NCBI GenBank assembly: GCA_046045995.1
Contig: JBJOKR010000094.1
Coordinates: 1 to 17,714 of the forward strand
Direction of reading: 5' to 3'
Source: Indioceanicola sp046045995
GTDB taxonomy: Bacteria > Pseudomonadota > Alphaproteobacteria > Azospirillales > Azospirillaceae
Length of the DNA stretch: 17,714 bases
Each line of letters begins with the position of its first letter. Position 1 is the stretch's first letter. Below are positions 1 through 6,989 of the stretch, one piece after another. The position numbers were made by a program, and so were the translations under genes. The notes beneath the pieces were generated by a model. That model worked only from the letters and a program-made list of their open reading frames with translations, was not told where the DNA came from and made no database searches.

Positions 1-32
1 TCATGCGGCTGCGATCCTATCGCGTCCGGATC

Positions 33-50
33 GCGCCCGCATCCGGGCGC
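33..50. other. GC-rich hairpin, 7-bp perfect stem
   Basis: GCGCCCG (33-39) and CGGGCGC (44-50) form a perfect 7-base stem with a CATC loop. No T-run follows on either strand, so it does not look like an intrinsic terminator. The rest of 1-175 shows no gene I can support; short open frames there are unconvincing. Confidence 0.4.
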
Positions 51-105
51 CGAGACCATGTCCCCAGTTTCCCTGAACGGACCGGCCGACCTGGCTGATC
101 CATGA

Positions 106-134
106 TTGCCCGGGTCTGTTTCGAGCATTACGAT
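106..134 (+). promoter_or_regulatory. Candidate sigma-70 promoter for the ccdA-like gene
   Basis: A -35-like TTGCCC (106-111) and a -10-like TACGAT (129-134) are separated by exactly 17 bases, each matching four of six consensus positions. The pair sits about 40 bases before the ccdA-like start. Moderate matches like this occur by chance in any sequence, so this is only a candidate. Confidence 0.28.
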
Positions 135-175
135 GTGCATCATCACCGATCAGGCGGCGATGCCGGGAGTGGGCC

Positions 176-421
176 ATGACCACGCCACCGCGGAGGAATG
201 GGGCGAAGCAGGCGGCCAACCTATCGATCTCCGGACCCCTTTTGGCAGAGGCGCGACGCCTCGGTCTGAGCCTTTCCCAGGCGGCGGAACGGGGTATCGA
301 CTTGGCGGTGACGGAAGCGCGGGAGGCACAGTGGCCGGAGGAGAACCGGGAGGCCCTGGAAAGCTCCAACGCCTTCGTCGCCCGCCACGGCCTGCCCTTG
401 GCGCGATACCGCGGGCTCTGA
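176..421 (+). CDS. CcdA-family type II antitoxin, orphan
   Basis: This 81-residue protein has the two-part CcdA layout. A ribbon-helix-helix DNA-binding half (about residues 10-45) has the family pattern ANLSI..LL.EARRLGLSLS. A C-terminal tail (about 55-81) carries the W..EN..A..SSN.FV..HGLPL..YR signature that wraps the CcdB toxin. A GGAG ribosome site lies six bases before the ATG. CcdA proteins normally neutralise CcdB, a gyrase poison, and repress their own operon. Here no ccdB follows: 422-570 has no reading frame resembling it, and the next gene is vsr. It is therefore either an orphan antitoxin left after toxin loss, or one that protects against a ccdB elsewhere. Family call is firm; present function is unknown. 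Confidence 0.85.
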   Translation: MTTPPRRNGAKQAANLSISGPLLAEARRLGLSLSQAAERGIDLAVTEAREAQWPEENREALESSNAFVARHGLPLARYRGL

Positions 422-570
422 AGCGATCATCCACGCGCGTCGCATTGTGAACCGGGGGGGAAGGACTGGTGTAGATCCAGGATGGCGGCCCGTTCACACC
501 CATCATGTTTTCCCACCCCGATACCATCGGATCCGGCGAACGGGTCCGGAGAGGATGGCACGAACGTCAC

Positions 571-1002
571 ATGGCGGATCCCCTATCCCAGTCTGACCGC
601 AGCGCCTTGATGGCGAGGATCAAGGGCAAGAACACCAAGCCAGAGACGGCCTTGCGTCGGCTTCTCACGGCGATGGGGTACCGCTACCGCCTCCACCTCC
701 GGGATCTGCCTGGGCGGCCGGACGTCGTGTTCACGGCGAGACGGGCGGTGGTCTTCGTGCATGGGTGCTTCTGGCATGCCCATTCATGCCCCGCAGGACG
801 CATCCCGAAGACGCGGCCGGAGTTCTGGCGGGCGAAGCTGGAAGCGAACACGGCGCGGGATGCCCGTCAGCTCGCCGAACTGGAGCGGGCCGGATGGCGG
901 ACGCTGGTGCTCTGGGAATGCGAGATGAAGGACCTGGAGGCGGTCGGGCGCAGGGTGGCCGATTTCCTCGGGTCGCCGAAGTGGCCCGTCCGGGGGCGGT
1001 GA
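571..1002 (+). CDS. vsr: Very short patch repair (Vsr) endonuclease
   Basis: Vsr nicks DNA 5' of the T in T:G mismatches made by deamination of 5-methylcytosine, starting short-patch repair, and is usually encoded beside a cytosine methyltransferase, as here. The 143-residue product lines up position for position with my recollection of E. coli Vsr: Glu25, catalytic Asp51 (in GRPDVVF), His64, His69 and Asp97. The zinc ligands Cys66, His71, Cys73 and Cys117 (in FVHGCFWHAHSC and LWECE) are also at the same numbers. That match is why I chose the ATG at 571 over the in-frame ATG at 505, which would add 22 unlike residues. Neither start has a well-spaced ribosome site. The C terminus is slightly shorter than the E. 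coli enzyme. All catalytic residues are present, so it is probably active. Confidence 0.94.
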   Translation: MADPLSQSDRSALMARIKGKNTKPETALRRLLTAMGYRYRLHLRDLPGRPDVVFTARRAVVFVHGCFWHAHSCPAGRIPKTRPEFWRAKLEANTARDARQLAELERAGWRTLVLWECEMKDLEAVGRRVADFLGSPKWPVRGR

Positions 1003-1047
1003 AGAACCCTTCTGGCGGGAGGGGAGCGGACCTGGTAGAACGCCCCC

Positions 1048-2865
1048 ATGAAGCCAGAGCCCATCCTTTCGCCCACCGCCCCCCAACCTGCTTTCCACAC
1101 CCCGGCCGCGGATGGCTCCGGTGAGGACGCAGGTTCGAACGGGTCGGAGATCGTCGTCCCCGTGATCGACATCTTTGCCGGACCAGGCGGGCTGGGCGAG
1201 GGGTTCAGCCGCATGCACGCCTTCGCCGGGGGGCCGGTCCGCTTCAAGGTGAAGCTGTCCATCGAGAAGGACGAGGATGCGGCCCGCACGCTCCGTCTCC
1301 GGGCTTACTTCCGCCAATTCGACGAAGGCAAGGTTCCGGACGTCTACTACGACTACGTCCGCGCCACGGACCCGAAGGAGCAGGCGAGGCACCGCGCCGC
1401 CATGGAGGCGTCGGCGGAGTGGAAGGCCGCGGCGGAGGAGGTCTGGAACGCCGAACTGGGCGTGGTCGACCGCGAGGAGCTGCACGGCAGGATCAGGCGG
1501 GCGTTGGACGGGGCGGACTGGTGGGTGCTCGCCGGCGGGCCGCCCTGCCAAGCTTATTCGGTCGTGGGCCGCTCCAGACGCATCGGTGTCGGATACACGC
1601 CGAAGGACGGGGAGGAGGCCGATGCCCCCCCGGACGCGGAGCAGAAGGAACTCAAGGCCCGCAAGCTGGAGGCGTTCCTGAAGGACGAGCGGCACCGGCT
1701 GTACCGGGAGTATCTGGAGATCGTCGCCATCCACCAGCCGCCCGTCTTCGTGATGGAGAACGTGAAGGGCATCCTCTCCTCCAAGATCCACCTGGAAACG
1801 GAGAAGGGACCGGCGCTGGGGTCGGTGTTCGACCAGATCCTGTCCGACCTCCGGAATCCCTGGGGTGCGATCGACGAGAGCGAGATGCCGGTGGGCGTCG
1901 TACTGCCGGCCACCCGGCACGGATACAAGATCCAATCATTCGTCATGCCTCCCGAATTGGATGGCGGGTACAGACGCGACGCCTACCTGATCCGGGCGGA
2001 GGAGTACGGCGTGCCCCAGGAGCGGCACCGGGTCATCCTCCTCGGTGTCAGGGAGGATGTGGACAAGAGTGCGCCGGCGCCGCAGGTGATCCCCAAGGTC
2101 GCCAAGCCCGTGGCGCTCGGCGACGTGATCGGTGGGCTGCCGTCCCTGCGGAGCGGGCGCAGCAAGCGGAAGAGCAACGGCGACAAGGACAGGATCATCG
2201 ACAGCACGCCGGACTGGCTCCAAGCGATCCGGACCGTGCTGCCCGACGAAACCCTGCACCGGATCGAGGAGCCCTACCGATCCGCAATGCGGGAGGTCCG
2301 CGACCGTGCAGGCGCGGACCTGGACCGGGGAGGACGGTTCCTGGAATGCGATCCGGGCCTGGACCCGGAGGCCCTGGGCGAGCTTGCGCGGTGGATGCAC
2401 GATCCGCGCCTGGGCGGCGTGCTCCAGCACGAGACCCGCGACCACATGGACTCGGACTTCGCCCGCTACCTGTTCGTCGCCGTTTACGGCGAGCTGGGGA
2501 ACGACTCACCCAAGCTGCGCGACTTCCCGGAAGTGCTGCTGCCGAACCACAAGAACGCGCAGACGGAGGAGGGGCGGCGCATCTTCCACGACCGGTTCCG
2601 GGTCCAGCTCCGGGACAAGCCCGCCTCGACGATCACGTCGCACATCCGCAAGGACGGCCACTACTTCATCCACTACGATCCGAACCAATGCCGCAGCCTA
2701 ACCGTCCGGGAGGCAGCAAGGGCGCAAACCTTTCCGGACAACTATTTTTTTGAGGGGAACAGAACATCACAGTATGAGCAGGTCGGGAATGCGGTTCCGC
2801 CATATTTAGCAATGCTATCGGCGAAGGCGGCGTCTGCATTCATCCAATTGGCGGCAGCGAAATAA
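1048..2865 (+). CDS. C5-cytosine DNA methyltransferase (Dcm family)
   Basis: This 605-residue enzyme should transfer a methyl group from S-adenosylmethionine to C5 of cytosine in a specific DNA site. The ordered C5-MTase motifs are visible: motif I IDIFAGPGGLGEGF (40-53), motif IV GGPPCQ with catalytic Cys167, motif VI ENV (237-239), motif VIII QERHRV (324-329), motif IX RSLTVREAARAQTFP (around 550), and motif X GNAVPP (580-585). The roughly 220 residues between VIII and IX would hold the target-recognition domain, so the site cannot be read from sequence. It is larger than a typical 350-400 residue Dcm, with a long insert between motifs I and IV. An in-frame stop at 1036-1038 limits the start to ATG 1048, 45 bases after vsr. 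Base composition turns AT-richer from about 2730 to the end. It is likely the modification arm of the opposite-strand restriction genes. Confidence 0.95.
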   Translation: MKPEPILSPTAPQPAFHTPAADGSGEDAGSNGSEIVVPVIDIFAGPGGLGEGFSRMHAFAGGPVRFKVKLSIEKDEDAARTLRLRAYFRQFDEGKVPDVYYDYVRATDPKEQARHRAAMEASAEWKAAAEEVWNAELGVVDREELHGRIRRALDGADWWVLAGGPPCQAYSVVGRSRRIGVGYTPKDGEEADAPPDAEQKELKARKLEAFLKDERHRLYREYLEIVAIHQPPVFVMENVKGILSSKIHLETEKGPALGSVFDQILSDLRNPWGAIDESEMPVGVVLPATRHGYKIQSFVMPPELDGGYRRDAYLIRAEEYGVPQERHRVILLGVREDVDKSAPAPQVIPKVAKPVALGDVIGGLPSLRSGRSKRKSNGDKDRIIDSTPDWLQAIRTVLPDETLHRIEEPYRSAMREVRDRAGADLDRGGRFLECDPGLDPEALGELARWMHDPRLGGVLQHETRDHMDSDFARYLFVAVYGELGNDSPKLRDFPEVLLPNHKNAQTEEGRRIFHDRFRVQLRDKPASTITSHIRKDGHYFIHYDPNQCRSLTVREAARAQTFPDNYFFEGNRTSQYEQVGNAVPPYLAMLSAKAASAFIQLAAAK

Positions 2866-2891
2866 CGTTGATTCCGCGGCGCTCGCTTTAA

Positions 2892-2903
2892 ATTAGGCCT
2901 AAT
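2892..2903. repeat. 12-bp perfect palindrome between convergent genes
   Basis: ATTAGGCCTAAT is a perfect palindrome in the 84-base AT-rich gap between the convergent methyltransferase and gajB-like genes. There is no GC-rich stem-loop with a T-run in the gap, so I see no classical terminator for either gene. Confidence 0.4.
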
Positions 2904-2949
2904 AATTGGCTGAGATTGCCGCGCGTCAGTTTCAGAGGTTGTAATGGTG

Positions 2950-4833
2950 CTATTTACTGCGCGTAGTCCTGACCGTCAAGTCGTGCACTCTCCACCCTGC
3001 ATCCCGGATAGACTTTTCGAGGAGTTCGCCGAGCGCTTCCCGGCGGGTCGCGAGGCATAGGGCGCGACGCGGCCGCGTTGCCCCGACAAAGACGTTGGTC
3101 AGCGCCTTAATGAGCTGCGGCCCTCCAGTTGCTCGGCTGTCAGCAAAAGCCGCATGGAGCGCCTTGGCGACGTCCATCATTCGCCCCTCGTTCGTCTCCA
3201 GCACAAGAGTCGCGTCGTGGGTTTGGCCTTTGACGGAATGGATCGTTCCCAGGCGCACATTCAGCTGTCGATTTCCGTCCTCCCAGACATAGACATTGTC
3301 CTTGTTCGTCTGACCTTCGGCAGCAAAGGGTCGGAAGGCGAGGAAGCGATCGTCCGGCGGGGCCTTTGCAAGTGCGGCGACGAGTTCGACGAGCGGTAGG
3401 CACAGTTGCTTCCAACCATCCTCGTCATGCGGCAGCGGAGACGTGAGCGCCGTTTTCAGGAGCGACCGCAAGGCAAGCTGGGAGCCGGGGTGCGCCGTTT
3501 CGAGCGCCCGCCACTGCGCCTGCTGCGAACGCGCCGTGACGTCCGGCTGCCAACCAGCCCGCCGGAGAAACCGAAAGACAGACCCTGCAAACGCCGACAA
3601 GGCGTCCTGAGGGGAGCCGGAGACCAAGACCAAGCGGCGGGCCTCCCTGAGTACGCCAGCGAGCGTGCCCACTTCGTCACGCTCGGGTTTGGGATGAACA
3701 TAGCCGGTCCAGTAGTCGCCGATGCAGTTTGGCCAAGCTTGACGGGCCTCAGTGGGCACTTTGTGGCGAGCGGCGACCGCCCAGATATCACCCGGTCCTG
3801 GGAACTCGCCGGTAGCGGCTAGCAGGCTGGCGTAGGCGGGGATGACGTCGGCGATTGTGTCACGATCAAAGAGAACAACGGCATGCAGGACGTCTCTGCC
3901 CTCCACGCCGGCGATCACCTGCCGTCTCGCCATGGTCAGGGCACTGGCGAATGCGGCGGTCCTGTGGCCGAAGCGCATGCTGCCGCCGAGATCGATGTAG
4001 CCGGTGGTCGGCGCCCACTTCCCGTCACCGGCGCCATAGAGGTTCTGATTGCAGTCGCCGATCCACTGAACAGCCGCTTGAGAAAAGCAAACCCTGAGCA
4101 GTTCGATATGCTCCGCCGCTGTATCCTGTGCCTCGTCCACGAAGACCACCGGGAAGCGGGACGAGATCCGCTCGGCTAGGGCGGGACGCCTTTCCAACGC
4201 GAGCCGGGCCACGGCAACCAAGTCGGAATATAGAAAAAGCCCCTTGCCGGTCAGTTCCGACCTGATCCGCTCGAGAGCGCTGCGCACCGGACCCTTCCGC
4301 GGCAACCCGCCTGTTGCCGAAAGACTCATCGTCCTCGGATCAAGAGCCAGACTTTCAGCTACGATCTCTGGGTCGCGCTGGTGCCGTAGCCAAGAGCGTA
4401 CATTGCGGTCGCTCCATAGTCCCCTAAGCGCCTCGGCGACGAAGGTGTCGTCGTCGACCATTCGGACCGGCACGCCCAGCCCCCTCAAGTGAGGCAGCGC
4501 GAGGAACTGGTGGATGAAGGCGGTGACGGTTCCCACGAAATGCGGATGTCCCAAAAGGGCTTGTCCCCTTGGCTGGCCCGCAAGTCGACGGTGCACCTCC
4601 TCTCGGGCCACGTTCGTGTGGGAAAGGACGCAGACACCTCGGCGGGCTGCGTTCCAAGTTTCGGCCAGCAAGCAAAGCTTCGCAACCAGCAACGTTGTCT
4701 TGCCGCTGCCAGGGGCCGCCTGAATGTCCCGACTCCCCGAGCCAACTAGGAATTCCCGCCGTCCTGGGTTCACGAAATCCAGACCGGGCAGTACCTTCGC
4801 GAGTAGTTGGAGGTCGGGAACGTTTTCTAGCAT
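2950..4833 (-). CDS. gajB: UvrD/Rep-like SF1 helicase, Gabija GajB-like
   Basis: A 627-residue superfamily 1A helicase. Motif I AAPGSGKTT (39-47) binds ATP; motif Ia is VLSHTNVAREEV (59-70); motif II is VDEAQDT (232-238); motif III is WIGDCNQNLYG (257-267). Motif V is LGTIHSVKGQTHDA (528-541) and motif VI is VFVGATRPRRAL (581-592). In Gabija, GajB associates with the GajA nuclease and helps degrade invading DNA. The start codon overlaps the gajA stop by one base (TGATG), which strongly suggests translational coupling. It is longer than the roughly 500-residue prototype GajB. Base composition is less GC-rich than the restriction genes upstream. It could be another UvrD-like helicase, but pairing with an OLD-TOPRIM nuclease makes GajB the best name. 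Confidence 0.83.
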   Translation of the reverse strand: MLENVPDLQLLAKVLPGLDFVNPGRREFLVGSGSRDIQAAPGSGKTTLLVAKLCLLAETWNAARRGVCVLSHTNVAREEVHRRLAGQPRGQALLGHPHFVGTVTAFIHQFLALPHLRGLGVPVRMVDDDTFVAEALRGLWSDRNVRSWLRHQRDPEIVAESLALDPRTMSLSATGGLPRKGPVRSALERIRSELTGKGLFLYSDLVAVARLALERRPALAERISSRFPVVFVDEAQDTAAEHIELLRVCFSQAAVQWIGDCNQNLYGAGDGKWAPTTGYIDLGGSMRFGHRTAAFASALTMARRQVIAGVEGRDVLHAVVLFDRDTIADVIPAYASLLAATGEFPGPGDIWAVAARHKVPTEARQAWPNCIGDYWTGYVHPKPERDEVGTLAGVLREARRLVLVSGSPQDALSAFAGSVFRFLRRAGWQPDVTARSQQAQWRALETAHPGSQLALRSLLKTALTSPLPHDEDGWKQLCLPLVELVAALAKAPPDDRFLAFRPFAAEGQTNKDNVYVWEDGNRQLNVRLGTIHSVKGQTHDATLVLETNEGRMMDVAKALHAAFADSRATGGPQLIKALTNVFVGATRPRRALCLATRREALGELLEKSIRDAGWRVHDLTVRTTRSK

Positions 4834-6728
4834 CAGACGGTCGCGGGCTCCTTATCCGCTGCCACCCTGGGGGCGACTGGAGAGAGGAGGGCAGCAGCTC
4901 GCGCTGTCGCTGTCGGACCGGGCGCAACGTGGTCGATCGCTGCAACCAAGTATGGTGGCAGCTTCGCCCGGAACGCGGCAGAGTCGTCCGGTAATTCAAG
5001 AATGAGGGCTGCGAGGTGCTGGGCCACCTCGGCTTTGGATATTCCGTTCTGGAGCAGGTAGCCGTAGACCTTCATGGCGGCTACGGCAGGCGTGAGCGCG
5101 TCCCAGCCCTCATTCTCTGCATCCGTCTCCGCCGAACCCTCGGCAAGCCGGATTGCTTGCCATAGCGTCTCCGCCAAGCCGAAGTAGGCGAGGTCATACT
5201 CCAGGGTCCAGTGGTCGGAGGGGAAGGTTTTCACGTTGTCGCCGTCGTGCGCCCTCAGCTTGGCGATTCTATCGGCGACCTTGCTTTCGTCGAAGTCCTT
5301 CCTTGTCCTTCGGCCGGCCTTGAGGAAAGGCGCGGCCTCGTCGGGCGGAATATCGAGGTCCGCGATGCAGGCGACCGGGACCGGGAGGGAGAGGCCCACC
5401 CGGCGACGGAGGATGCGGCTGTACCGGAACAGGCCGACATGCCCAACCTTGACGATCGAGACACCGTGTTTGGTTAGCGACTTGCCCGCCTTCTCGGCCA
5501 AGGCGGGAAGGAGGAGGTTCTCGGCGTCACCCTCAACGATCAAAACACCTTTCGCGAAGAAGAGGTTCGCTTTGGTAGCGTCGAGGAAGCGTCGTAGGAA
5601 AGCATAGTCGTCGTCTTGCAGCCACGTTGCTCCCTTTTCGAGCGGGTACAATTGGCCCCCCGCAACCATTGTGATCTCCTCAAGCGGGATACCGGAGGCC
5701 ATCAGCGGGCTGTGGGTGGTCAAGATGATCTGGAGCGGCTTGTCCGCTTGGCGCGCACGCTCCGACATGATCTCGACGAATCTCGCTTGAAGCTGCGGGT
5801 GCAGGTGGGCCTCCGGCTCCTCGACGAGGAGAAGCGGAATCTGGTCCGTCTGTGATTGGAGCAGGAGCAGCTCGGCCGCCATGAACAGGACGTTGTTGAG
5901 GCCGAGTCCCCTGCGGACCCGCTCGCCCCGATCACTCGGCGGCATCAGAGCCAGTTCAAGCCGTTCTAGCACCTGCGTGAGGCTCAACGAGGCGCCGATG
6001 CCGAGCTCAACCTTCAGCGCCTCGCCCCCGACGGAGAGCTCCGCAAGATAGTCCCTGTTTATCTCGCCCTCGATCCGTCTCACGGCCGCATTCTCACGAA
6101 TACGGTAATCGGCCTTAGCTACGATGCCGGCGATCGTAGCGGGCTCTCCTGCCGTCGGATTGAAGTCGTTGTCGGCTTGCCCCTTCATCGCCGGCAGCGC
6201 AGCAAGGATCTGAGACAGGCGCGAGCGTCTGCCTGGGCCAAGCTCGCTTTCGGCGTCCCGAAGCGGCCGGAGGTAAGTCACCCTAAGGTGCTCCCGGAGC
6301 ACGCCCTGGATCGCGGGACCGTCGCCTTCCCGGCCGGAGCGCCAGTCGGCGATGACCCGCCGCGCCCCGCTGCCGGTTTCCGCCACGCTGGCCCGCAGCG
6401 TGACGTCGAGGGAGATCGAACCGTCCGCATGGATGGTGCACCATTCAAGGAAGGTGGACTCCTCGTCGGAGGTTAAGCAATCAAAGGAGCAGCGGACAAG
6501 CAGGCTCGACGCGCGGGCGCCATCAGTGGGCAGGTGGAAGTCATCCGGTGAGAGGCGAAAGTCTTCGCTCCGGGTTCCCAAGGCCAGGCGGATTGCATCC
6601 ACGACGGCACTCTTGCCGGCGTCATTTTCTCCAACGAGGACGTTCATTCCGTCGCCAAGCAGCCATACCAGCGGGGACGCTTCCGAAAAGCACCGGAAAT
6701 TGGAGGCAAAAAGTTTCCTCAGTCGCAT
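4833..6728 (-). CDS. gajA: OLD-family ATPase-TOPRIM nuclease, Gabija GajA-like
   Basis: This 631-residue protein has an ABC/SMC-type ATPase followed by a TOPRIM nuclease, the GajA layout. Walker A is GENDAGKS (33-40), Walker B LLLVEEPEAHLHP (299-311) and the H-loop TTHS (337-340). The TOPRIM domain begins at VLIVEGDAE (395-403, with Glu399 and Glu403) and has the acidic pair DLD (457-459). The WTLEYDLA stretch near 507-514 is also typical of OLD nucleases. GajA is a sequence-guided DNA nicking enzyme held in check by nucleotides and released on phage infection. Start ATG 6728 lacks a strong ribosome site. A candidate promoter lies just upstream (6767-6794), so the pair may be expressed separately from the AIPR operon. 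All expected ATPase and metal-binding residues are present. Confidence 0.87.
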   Translation of the reverse strand: MRLRKLFASNFRCFSEASPLVWLLGDGMNVLVGENDAGKSAVVDAIRLALGTRSEDFRLSPDDFHLPTDGARASSLLVRCSFDCLTSDEESTFLEWCTIHADGSISLDVTLRASVAETGSGARRVIADWRSGREGDGPAIQGVLREHLRVTYLRPLRDAESELGPGRRSRLSQILAALPAMKGQADNDFNPTAGEPATIAGIVAKADYRIRENAAVRRIEGEINRDYLAELSVGGEALKVELGIGASLSLTQVLERLELALMPPSDRGERVRRGLGLNNVLFMAAELLLLQSQTDQIPLLLVEEPEAHLHPQLQARFVEIMSERARQADKPLQIILTTHSPLMASGIPLEEITMVAGGQLYPLEKGATWLQDDDYAFLRRFLDATKANLFFAKGVLIVEGDAENLLLPALAEKAGKSLTKHGVSIVKVGHVGLFRYSRILRRRVGLSLPVPVACIADLDIPPDEAAPFLKAGRRTRKDFDESKVADRIAKLRAHDGDNVKTFPSDHWTLEYDLAYFGLAETLWQAIRLAEGSAETDAENEGWDALTPAVAAMKVYGYLLQNGISKAEVAQHLAALILELPDDSAAFRAKLPPYLVAAIDHVAPGPTATARAAALLSPVAPRVAADKEPATV

Positions 6729-6766
6729 CGCGCTACGCCGGCCGTCCGTCTCTGCACATTCGGGTT

Positions 6767-6794
6767 ATAATACCACGTAAGTTAGGAAGGTAAA
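6767..6794 (-). promoter_or_regulatory. Candidate promoter for the gajA-gajB pair
   Basis: On the minus strand, TTTACC (6789-6794, four of six) and TATTAT (6767-6772, five of six) are spaced 16 bases apart and lie about 40 bases before the gajA-like start. The surrounding spacer is clearly AT-richer than the genes. If real it gives Gabija independent expression. Confidence 0.38.
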
Positions 6795-6889
6795 GCAGAA
6801 CTTAATATAATCCCAAAAGCTGCTAGGCGGATACTCCAGGGCTGTTACGCACCGCTCAGAGGGAATTCTTTGGACTCAATCATCACCTG

Positions 6890-6905
6890 AGGCTAGTGCT
6901 AGCCT
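6890..6905. repeat. Near-perfect 16-base inverted repeat, possible operator
   Basis: AGGCTAG (6890-6896) and CTAGCCT (6899-6905) are perfect inverted 7-mers around a two-base centre. This is the geometry of a dimeric repressor site. It lies about 100 bases upstream of the candidate gajA promoter, in the AIPR-gajA spacer. No T-run follows it, so I do not call it a terminator. No regulator gene adjoins it. Confidence 0.35.
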
Positions 6906-6932
6906 ACAAAACATCCTGAAATTTATATGAGA

Positions 6933-6952
6933 GCTGTTCAGTAGTGAACGGC
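6933..6952. other. Stem-loop downstream of the AIPR gene
   Basis: GCTGTTCA (6933-6940) pairs with TGAACGGC (6945-6952) across a four-base loop, eight base pairs with one G-T wobble. It lies some 40 bases after the AIPR stop codon in the direction of transcription. The minus-strand sequence beyond it is AT-rich but has no clean U-tract, so it could be a weak terminator, an mRNA 3'-end stabiliser or neither. Confidence 0.35.
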
Positions 6953-6989
6953 CAAGACAAACCATAATTCATCTACAAAGCACGCACCT

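Noticed and set aside
33..50. Intrinsic terminator
   Set aside because: The hairpin is perfect but neither strand has a following T-run.
505..570. Upstream start for vsr
   Set aside because: It adds 22 residues unlike Vsr proteins, while ATG 571 puts every catalytic residue at the E. coli number.
784..1935. 383-codon minus-strand open frame across vsr and the methyltransferase
   Set aside because: It is antisense to two genes with clear catalytic motifs, has biased Arg/Pro/Gly-rich composition and matches no family; long antisense frames are common at high GC.
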